A DNA stretch of 64,000 nucleotides from the NCBI GenBank assembly GCA_038501625.1, contig JAZAYU010000932.1, positions 1 to 64,000 of the forward strand. Direction: 5' to 3'. The DNA is from Corbicula japonica. Taxonomy: Eukaryota > Mollusca > Bivalvia > Venerida > Cyrenidae. Shown here piece by piece: positions 55,616 to 64,000 of the stretch. The position numbers and the translations under genes were made by a program. Within the stretch, counting starts at the first letter, position 1. Each line of letters starts with the position of its first letter. The notes under the pieces were generated by a model, which saw only the letters and a program-made list of their open reading frames with translations, searched no databases and had not been told where the DNA came from.

Positions 55616-58600
55616 ATGTCTACGTATAATACCACTTCACTCCATCTTATTTCGTTGAATACACAAGGATTGAGGGATAAATCAAAAAGAGGTAGACTTA
55701 TTCAATGGTTGTTGCAGCAAAATGCTAATGTTGTTTTTCTTCAAGAAACTCATTTTATAATAGATTTAGAAAAATGCATTAATCAAGATTTTTGTGACTG
55801 GAATTTATTTCATTCTTTTGGTGAAAGTAATAGTAAAGGGTGCTCTATTCTTGTTAAGAAAAATTTACCATTTAAAGTTTTGGAGTTCATAAATGACCTA
55901 TCAGGTAGATACGTATTGCTGAATATTGAAGCCAATGAAAATTTATACAGTTTTTTAAATATATATGCCCCAAATGATAAAAAGTTACGAATGAGCTTTT
56001 ATGACAAAATTTCTGACCTTTTGATTGAGAAATCACAGGGGATTAAAATTATTGGCGGAGACTTCAATGACATTTTAAATACAGATGATAGAATAAGCAT
56101 TCAATCAGTAAAGAGTATTACTGAAAACTTAACAAAAATGATGAAAACGCACAATCTTATAGATATTTGGAAAGTTCTAAATAAAAACATTAAGCAATTT
56201 ACTTGGCGTAGAAAAGCGAGCATAGAAAAAAAGTAGAATTGATTTTTGGCTTATAGATGAAAACTTATTACCTTCTATTCTCTCCTCAGATATAAGACCA
56301 AAATTAAACCATGTTCGAAAAGAGGCTCAGGCTTTTGGAAACTTAACAATTCGTACTTGAACGATGTAGAATATATAGAAATAATCACAAATCTTGTTGA
56401 CTCAATCGAAACTGAAAATATAAACGATTACCAGCAAAAGTGGGATCTTTGTAAATGTAAAATTAGAGTTTTCTATTAAATATGCGAAATTAAAAGCGAG
56501 AGATAGACAAAATAGATTACAGTGGTTAGAAAATAGGCTAACTATTCTTTACAGCAAAACTAATACAAATACAAACGATAATGCAGAAATATCCAATTTA
56601 GAAAGCGAAATAGAAGAAATTTATAATTTTAAAATGAAAGGTGCCCAAATCCGATCTCGAATACAAAAAATGTTGAAAATTCTAGACAAAAAAAGGAAAG
56701 TTTTGAGTTCACTTAAAGTAAATGGAAAACAAATTACAGATATTCACGGTATTTTGAAAGAAGAAGTCAATTTTTTCGAAAACTTATATCGCTCAGTTAA
56801 CGAGTTAAACCCACGCGAATATCTTGATACTATACAATTACAAAATGTTTTAAGTTCGGAAGCAGCCGACCACTGTGAAGGTTTATTTACTGTTGATGAA
56901 TGTTTTAATGCTATCCGCGAAATGAAGCTAAACAAAAGTCCGGGTCTCGACGGCTTAACATTAGAATTTTATCTTAAATTTTGGACTAAAATCGGTAATT
57001 TGGTTACTCAGAGTTTAAATGAGAGCTTTCAGAAAGGACACTTATCATTTACACAAAAACAGGGCGTATTTTCATTAATTTTTAAAAAGGGGGACCCTGA
57101 AAACTTAGACAATTGGAGACCGATCTCACTTTTAAATATTGACTATAAAATTGCGGCCAAAGTTTTAGCAATGCGACTTCAGAATGTACTTCCTAAAATA
57201 GTTAGTATGGATCAACAAGGGTTTATTAAAAATAGGTTTATTGGTTATAACATAAGGCAAACCAAGACATAATCGAATACGCCGATATGCAGAATTTAGA
57301 TGGTGCAATTTTATTTCTTGATTTTAAGAAGGCATTTGATACTGTTGAATGGCATTTTATGATAGCAGTTCTAGAAAAATTCGGATTTAAACAAACTTTT
57401 ATTAAATGGATTAAGACATTTATAGTAATATTACGGCGTGTGTTTTAAACAACGGCTGGAAATCAAATTTCTTCAAGTTGTCACGTGGTATAAGACAAGG
57501 TTGTCCTTTATCCGCTCTTTTATTTATAATAATAGCAGAAGTCATGGCAACGAAAATTAGATCAAGTACAGATATCAAAGGCATATCAATTAAAAATATC
57601 TACACGCGGAGCATGATTAACATAGAAATTTCTCAACTAGCTGACGATACAACGTTATTTGTACAAAGTGATGATGAAATAAAGGCTGCTCTTAATATTA
57701 TTAGATCATTTGGCATTTATTCTTGAATTAAATATAAATAAAACCGAAGGGTTGTGGATCGGAAACTTCAAAAACAAAAAACAAAATAGCAATGGAATTT
57801 CTTTTAAAAATCAGGTCAAAGCTCTCGGGGTGTATTTTGGAATCGATAGTAAAACGTGTGAAGAATTAAATTGGAAAAATAAATTAGAAGCCTGTCAGTA
57901 CCTTTTAAATAAATGGAGGAGTATAAATTTAACGTTATATGGTAAGATAATGATAATTAAGTCGTTAATCCTTCCAAAATTAACATACTTACTCCAGTCG
58001 CTTTACCTCCCTAAAACAATAGCAGATGCAGCGAACAGAATGCTCTTTAAATTCCTTTGGAATGACAAGAGTGAAAAAATCAAAAGAAATACACTAATAG
58101 GTAAAAAACTAAAAGGTGGACTTGAAATGATAGATATTGATTCTTTTGCAAAATCTTTAAAATTGAAATAGGTTAAATCTTTAAAGGATAAAAACAATAT
58201 TAAAGCTAACTGGAAGGTCATACCGGAATTTTACCTAAATCAATACGGAAAAGACTTACTCATATTTGATATGAACTTGGATTCTTTTGAATCTCTTCCT
58301 ACTGTACATTATTCTATTCCAGACTTCTATAGAAGTATTATAGAAGCTTGGACAGAAATATCAAATGAAAGAATAAAAAATAGTTTGAAAAGCTTCGCAG
58401 ATTTTAGAAAACAAATTATATGGGAAATAGGTTTATTAAATTCAAAGGAAAATGTCTTATATTCACTGCTTGGATAAATTCAGGTTTTATTTTTGTTAAT
58501 GATATCATAGACGAAAACGGGGAAATTGATCAAACATTTTTATTTAACAAACTGAAAAACAAGTTAAACTGGATATCTGAAGTAAGCATATTAAGAAAAT

Positions 58601-59127
58601 CTTTACCGTCAACTTGGAAAAACTCGCTGAAATCGGTCGCATCAAAGAATACTGCTGTGAATACAACATTTTGCATTAAAATACAAAATACGGATTTACA
58701 TAGAATTAATTCAAAACAGTTCTATGACATTTTTATTGAAAAAAAGTTTCAAAAACCATACATAAATTCCAGGGAAGCTGTGTTTAACCACAAAATTGAA
58801 TGGCAGTCGTTCTACTTTATCATGAACAAAATAATTATTGACAATAGAGTAAAGCAATGCAAATTCAAACTAATTCACAAAATCATCCCAACAAATGAAA
58901 ATCTATTCACTTGGAAAATATTAGACTCGCCTTTATGCAAACACTGTCTCCTGTACGAGGATATATCCCATTTTTTCTTGGAATGTAGTTATTTGGATGT
59001 TTTCTGGAGTAAATTAGCAGTAGTTTTTGAAAATTGTGGTTTTCGAAAACAATTAAAGACCTTGGAAAATATTATTTTAGGTTATAAAATACAATATAAG
59101 GAGTATAATGGCGTAATATCATCCTAA
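55616..59127 (+). pseudogene. LINE ORF2 (endonuclease / reverse transcriptase), multiply frameshifted
   Basis: In order, on one strand, but in shifting frames. The apurinic-like endonuclease at 55,616-56,236 has SLNTQGL, FLQETHF, YAPND and GGDFNDIL. A frame change in an A-run near 56,232 leads to RIDFWLIDENLL. Another break precedes the linker (56,321-56,479), which then continues in a new frame from 56,460. The reverse transcriptase spans 56,634 to about 57,730: NKSPGLDGLTLEFYLKFW, LIFKKGDPENLDNWRPISLL, LDFKKAFDTVEW, RGIRQGCPLSALLF and the catalytic LADDTTLF. The C-terminal region reaches 59,127 with a zf-RVT-like CKHCLLYEDISHFFLEC. Stops or shifts occur near 56,236, 56,479, 57,272, 57,447, 57,726, 58,171 and 58,428-58,475. 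Gene order, motifs and paired zinc-knuckle ORF1 indicate the L1/Tx1 group. The copy is inactive. Confidence 0.9.
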
Positions 59128-59464
59128 GTCATATTTGTTTTTGTATATGCAAATCTTATATTGTAAGTGATAGACGATTTCTGGTGATTTTTATGCTTTT
59201 AATCAAAATAATTCGTGATTAAGGCATAAGGGTCTTGTTAAATGGCGCTAAAATTTTTGGAGATGACGTTTCAACATGACTTCATGTATTCAAATTTTTA
59301 CCTAATTTCTAAAATAGTTAAAAACAACATAAATATGGGTGGGGTACTAACTTGTATAACACTAGAAAATAAAAAAATATTACATGTATTTAAACGCTGG
59401 ACCATCACCTTTATATCAGCGTTAAAATTATATAATTCGCCTAAAACAATGAAATGAAATGTTG

Positions 59465-60185
59465 TGTTTTTATTTCGTTCTTTAAAATGTCACTTTACTG
59501 TGATTAAGTAAACTTCGATAAAAATAAGTTTTTGTCGTTAACTTTTTATCCGGCGTTCAACCAATGTTTTAGATAAATAAAGTGTCGTAAATATAACTCG
59601 GTATATAAATTTAAGGACGAAGTGTCAAACAAACGATTTCGATTGGATGTTATTTTTAACAGAAGGGCATCATGCGGGCATTTATATTGAGTCGGCGTCA
59701 TCATCAGAAGTGTCATTTCAGCCGATTTATTATTGTGCGACGGTAAATAGCTAAAAATATAATTATATCTATTTGTCAAATTTTTGTTTGAATAAAGTGA
59801 ATTATTTCTTAAGAATTTAATTGATGATTGTTTAGAGTTTAGATGATCTAGTTTTTTTCTTTACATGTCGTTTGATTTCTGTCCACTTCCTGTATGAAAA
59901 AGAAAATGTCCTTATGCAATCAAACATAGCAATAATTGTTCCTCTAATGATAATAATTCGGCTGGGTTATGTTTACCAAAACTGGTTTTTAACGTTTTAA
60001 AACTTAGTTGATCTACGCTGTTGAGAAGATTAATACAAACTATGCAGTATACAAAAATGTTTTAACAGTAAAAATTATATGCTATGACAATTTTATTGAC
60101 ATGCTCCTCAACCCTTCTTCAGTTAAGTAACTGGTTCTCAAGAAGAAGTAAACGAAAGCACAAGTAAATTATTGGTATAAATTGT
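59465..60185. other. Unannotated intergenic stretch
   Basis: No gene or repeat family was recognised between the LINE and the SINE pair. Confidence 0.5.
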
Positions 60186-60189
60186 GAAT

Positions 60190-60345
60190 GATAGTGCCAC
60201 TAGCTGGGAGCGAACTCGCACCGTCACGGCGACAGCGCTTAGCCCTGTAATTCCTGCGACGAAACCAATTGAGCTAACCGGGACAACCCCGCAAAAAGGT
60301 TGATCGGATAGCCCTAATATACCTAACAATCACTGCATCACATCG
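60190..60345 (-). mobile_element. tRNA-derived SINE, family of 25,915, copy 2
   Basis: The minus strand shows a tRNA-like head: the A box TTAGCTCAATTGGTT (about 60,263-60,277) and a B-box-like GAGTTCGCTCCC (about 60,203-60,214). It is preceded by GGGGTTGTCCCGG. The region through 'TCGGATAGCCCT.ATATAC.TAACAATCACTGCAT' is shared with the next copy, so the repeat is longer than the tRNA-like head. Confidence 0.82.
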
Positions 60346-60439
60346 GTAACGGGTTATTTTACTGATAACAGTACTGACTATATGTACGGGAGATTTTGTA
60401 CGTCCGCCACACGGCACAAATAACGCTACTGTGAATTTC

Positions 60440-60600
60440 AAATGATAGTGCCTCTAGCTGGGAGCGAACCCGCACCGTCACGGCGACATCGCCTGGTCCT
60501 GCAATTCCTGCGACGCAACCAATTGAGCTAACCGGGACAACCCCAAATTAGTTTCATCGGATAGCCCTGATATACGTAACAATCACTGCATGACATACGT
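60440..60600 (-). mobile_element. tRNA-derived SINE, copy 3
   Basis: It is collinear with the previous copy, about 255 bp away and in the same orientation, with the A box TTAGCTCAATTGGTT and B box GGGTTCGCTCCC. The pair may be a local tandem duplication, because the shared tail 'AACAATCACTGCAT' lies at the same place in both. Confidence 0.82.
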
Positions 60601-60965
60601 TACCTGATATACGTAACAATGACTGCGTGTGAGTAAACTTCAGCCCATTTATCTCCCGAAACCTTCACAACTGTGTTATTTGTCCTGTTCGGTTGCTTTC
60701 AACGTTCCTATTTTGCCAAGTTACTAGTTTTAAGATTTCCCCTATAAATCTTTAAAAAAAACCTCTTAAATCCATGTCACCGCCGTGCAAACAAATAGGT
60801 TATAAAAATGATCAACGGTACTTTTCTTACCTTCTCTTATCACAGAGAAGAAACGGAACTAACTTTTGATTGACCGACTTGAAGATTAATTGGCGACGTT
60901 TACGATTAATAATAGAATGTAAAAAGGGTAAAGGCAAATGTTTTGTCGATATATAACATATGTTT

Positions 60966-61043
60966 CCTCGATAGCACAGTGGTTTACGTGTCATTTTGGC
61001 ATAAGTCTAACTGTTTTTTCGACAGGGTTCGATTCACACTGAC
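60966..61043 (+). other. tRNA-like sequence (pol III promoter boxes)
   Basis: An A-box-like ATAGCACAGTGGTTTACG and a perfect B box GGGTTCGATTC lie about 40 nt apart. The acceptor stem does not pair convincingly, so a tRNA-derived SINE head or pseudogene is more likely than a functional tRNA. Confidence 0.5.
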
Positions 61044-61177
61044 ACACGGATTTTAAGGTAAAATATATAGAGATTTATATTTTTAGTTTGATTGCAGTTA
61101 TTTCAAAGTATTGTATGTATTTTCTTCAGGTTTTTTGCGGAAATATTTGTTGTGTAAAAATATTTTAAAAATGTAAA

Positions 61178-61264
61178 AAAAGGTTTCGAACCTACAACCT
61201 ATAACAGCATTGTCACCATTGCATTTCAAATCGACTTCGTCTTAGGTCACTCGGCTAATTGGAC
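61178..61264 (-). other. Class II tRNA-like sequence, probably SINE or pseudogene
   Basis: The minus strand has TAGCCGAGTGACCTAAGACG (Ser/Leu-type A box) and a perfect B box GGTTCGAAACC, with a long variable region between them and a T-rich run after. The acceptor stem is poor. Confidence 0.5.
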
Positions 61265-61269
61265 AAGTT

Positions 61270-62015
61270 GTTGGAATGTTCTCGCCATGAAACGCCAATG
61301 TAAACACGCCAATGTAAACATCGCTAAATTATTATTGGACGAAGGTAATTATCTCGAACCTTTCGTTTCCTGAAATCTAGTAAATAGTTATGAACGGAGG
61401 AGTAGTTTTTATACAGGACTGAAAGGTCTTTCTATTTATTCGAATTAGTTAACAAGATTGCAACTGCTTTGTCACTGCAGGACAAATGACCATCAGATAA
61501 GTTTGGGGCCGATTTCAAATAAATAGGATAGACACTTTGATGCTGTAGCATAGCTCCAGAGAATTAAGGGTAAAATTTACCCACTTTTGTTTTTCCCAAA
61601 GGTTTTTCTCCCACTGACATTGTTCTAATGATGTTACTCAAACTTTGAGTATTTTGAGAGGCTGCATTCTTCTTATTTTGAATTGTAAGGGTTTTTTATT
61701 TTTGCAATATTTTTGCTCGATTTTAACCATAAATGTGCTTGCAGATATCATACAATGTACACTAGGTTTATCTATGGAATGAAAGATAAACTACATTAAA
61801 TTGCACGAATATATATTTAATGCACAAAGTCCAGTGATTCTTAGAATCCAAAAATTATTACCTGCACCTTTGGTTATTTTCGAGTCCTTAACGATTACTA
61901 AAATACTGCAATTACTGTATGAGCCAGTGTCTTTGAACTGTTTTGGGGTGTTCAAATGTTTTAGACACATATGTATTAAAGCAAATTTGTAAAAGCACTG
62001 TCAGGTGTTCTTAAA
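61270..62015. other. Unannotated intergenic stretch
   Basis: No supported feature. AACGCCAATGTAAACA is directly duplicated at about 61,291-61,320. Confidence 0.45.
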
Positions 62016-62020
62016 TAAGA

Positions 62021-62139
62021 CGATACGGCTCAGCTTTGAGACCATTATATGGCTTCGATAAATTTAGCTTGTCTGAGATGTAATCGAACCAAGACATTAG
62101 TAAAAATGGGTCATTTGGCCTCAAAGCTGGGACGTATCG
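62021..62139. repeat. Inverted repeat, MITE-like (~20-bp arms)
   Basis: CGATACGGCTCAGCTTTGAG (62,021-62,040) pairs imperfectly with CTCAAAGCTGGGACGTATCG (62,120-62,139). A further GGCCGTATC follows nearby. No target duplication was established. Confidence 0.65.
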
Positions 62140-62881
62140 GCCACTGTTATTGGCCGTATCAGGTCCGTCTGAGCATTCAGGTAAGCTAGTCTGGTCATTA
62201 TCTCAATGGAGAGTATGGTCCATATGCCATTTATTTCACCCCAAAATTACCACAATAAAAAGTCATCTGCAACGAATGTGTCTGTTAAACAAATTCTGGC
62301 TGTGTACTGCAAAAGTCACTTAGCACCACAGAAGTCTCATAAACATTTGCTGTTAGGTTTATCCTACAAGAAAAGTGGTGACTTACATAAACTGGGGTTT
62401 TTAGCTACATACGTGTTTATTTAGCTACCTACTTGACTGTATACTTACGTTCGGCTGGTCATTTCGGAAAAACAGTCAGTCTTTGTAAGAAAATAATTAT
62501 GTTGTGATGATTTCCATGACTGGCGTGAACTGAAAGAATTTCTTCCGTGAGATGAAACTCAACACCAGCAATTCAGCCATTTATAGTTTTTTCTAAAATC
62601 GGAATTCGAATGGCTTAAACGTCGAGATTCACTCGGTGAATGATGAAAAATTATAATTTTGAACACAGAATATCCTAAGCACAAACCAGAATTTTCAAAA
62701 TTGTGGAGTAAAACTGCAGCTAAAGTATGCATTTTTACCTCAAATGTGAACCAAGATGAACACAAAACCAAACGTTGTCATGCCGAAAGCATGAAAGAGG
62801 TGTAACTGATTGTTTTTTGCAGAATTAAATCACTGTTTTACTCAGGTTATAGTTCAAATAGACTCCGGCAGTTAAACAAGA

Positions 62882-63103
62882 CTAAATGCAAATAACGATA
62901 GCGATATGCGGATCTCTACAAAACCGTTTATATCCTTGAATTCCTTCAAGGCAATTGTAATGACGGCCTGCATAGTTAGCCCGATTGCTACTGCACTTGT
63001 AATGGCTGCGTGAACAATCTCCTAAACAGCTAGAACAATCGAAACAATAATCAGGAATTAAAGTCTCTCTATTGATTAATAATGAATATCTTTTAATAGT
63101 CAA
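62882..63103 (-). other. Cysteine-rich open frame, possible exon, unrecognised
   Basis: The minus-strand frame contains nine cysteines, eight of them in 41 residues, with closely spaced CX2CX2CX3CX6C near its middle (CFDCSSCLGDCSRSHYKC) and later Cys at NYNC- and RFC-type positions. An acceptor-like TTGTTTCGATTGTTCTAG lies within it. I recognise no family and see no convincing donor, so this may be chance or a decayed extracellular-protein exon. Confidence 0.2.
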
Positions 63104-63109
63104 TTACTT

Positions 63110-64000
63110 TTTATCGATATTATCAATAGAGTGGAGAAAATGAAATATTTACATTGTCATGATAATAATGAATTCACTGTGTCCACTACCGTTTGAGAAT
63201 ATGGTAATTTAAGGTGATTCGCTTTACTGACGAACCTGATTTATAATTCAGTATAACAAGTTCGTTTAATATACGGTTAAATGATCTTAATAGTTTGCCT
63301 CGTAAAGGCACGCCTAGCATTTGGTAGCTGGATGAACTGATATAAAAAGTGTAATATGTGTTTGGAGCATTTTTCCAGAGATAATTGGCATTGCTTTTCA
63401 ATGTGGATTAACACTTATATGGAACACAGTTAAATATGTGAGGAAAATTATTTGATGTTAGAGCTTAAGCCGAGTCTTACTGCTTAATCTTTTTGGTAAT
63501 TTGAATTCTTTGTGTTAAATTAGTGTGGTTAAACAGTCAAGTCCGAGGACTTTCATCGGAGTGTATAAAAGCAATAATAATAACCGTTAATAAAAATACA
63601 GGGCAGTCTGTTCCTGAGTGTCGAGGTGTTCACATCATTGAATTTTGATTCAATATATTCAATATATTGGTATAAATAGTACTATGACATATTGACCGGG
63701 TTGTTTCAACGTTTATGATATCAATAGTATTGGTTGAAGCTAGGGTTGATAGGGTTTTGAGATAGTGTCTTCTGCCAATTCCTGAAAACACATGCGTCTG
63801 CGACACTTCCGTTCCATAAGTTAGTTTCAGAGAAGGTGTTGTGGGGAAGGGTTTCTAGATAGTGCCTTCAGACAATTGCTGGAAACACAGGTGTCTGAGA
63901 CACTTCTGTCCATCAGGTAGATTCAGAGTAGGTGTTGCTGATAGGTTTAGACAGTGTTCTCAAACTATGACGAAGAAGTTCTCGTATCCTCGGGATATCA
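63110..64000. other. Unannotated right edge
   Basis: No supported gene. A two-copy motif 'AGATAGTG.CTTC.G.CAATT.CTGAAAACACA' occurs at about 63,759-63,797 and 63,858-63,892, each followed by GTCTG.GACACTTC. Confidence 0.5.

Larger units (their letters stand above)
53395..59460 (+). mobile_element. Decayed L1/Tx1-like LINE
   Basis: It comprises the ORF1 remnant, a long spacer, the ORF2 remnant and an AT-rich 3' part. A continuation of ORF2-like coding text (LSHICFCICKSYIVSDRR, about 59,126-59,180) goes past the last long frame. The 5' boundary is unclear and no target-site duplication or poly-A tail was identified. The 3' limit is set loosely at the end of the ATGAAATGAAATG segment near 59,460. 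Confidence 0.75.

Noticed and set aside
59242..59457. 71-codon frame after the LINE as a separate gene
   Set aside because: It lies in the decayed 3' part of the LINE, has no domain and has no splice support.

Overview
The window is animal nuclear DNA: AT-rich, gene-poor, with split genes and GT-AG introns, and it is dominated by repeats. Several repeat styles point to a marine bivalve mollusc, probably a heterodont clam: the 145-bp tandem units with the 'GGTCATGTGACCTTGAAATCTAGGTCAC' theme (written here only as a theme), the 'AGCTCACC...GGTGAGC' element ends, the 'AAGGGAGATAAT' arrays, tRNA-derived SINEs and an L1/Tx1-like LINE. The species call is inference.

Layout: 1-1531 is a 75-bp minisatellite that continues off the left edge. 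4.8-5.8 kb is a ~160-bp tandem array between two direct repeats. 6.9-8.1 kb holds a dispersed repeat core that recurs at 34.1-34.8 kb. 18.5-20.3 kb, 34.0-35.0 kb and 35.2-37.3 kb hold three foldback-type elements whose terminal inverted repeats are themselves arrays of ~16-bp units. 22.6-26.0 kb holds two back-to-back satellite-like arrays (about 180 bp and 137 bp). 25.9-27.0 kb and 60.2-61.3 kb hold tRNA-derived SINEs. 27.3-27.5 kb is a cluster of 12-bp palindromes.

39.3-44.4 kb carries the only host gene I can support: three coding exons, all in phase 0, giving a 292-residue OB-fold protein resembling replication protein A subunits. Its introns and downstream flank are full of repeats, including two MITE-like elements, a perfect 27-bp inverted repeat and a Helentron/pearl-like element at 45.2-46.5 kb whose empty site is preserved in a neighbouring duplicate. 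53.4-59.2 kb is a decayed LINE with a zinc-knuckle ORF1 and an endonuclease/reverse-transcriptase ORF2.

The most notable signal is the foldback group. Two elements have perfect 8-bp target duplications and share the end layout GGTATCNN, then 16-bp units starting GTCAA, yet the rest of the unit differs completely between them. Variant units occur in the same order in both arms of each element, so the arms are copied from one another. None of the three encodes a visible transposase. The remaining long stretches look like ordinary intergenic DNA.
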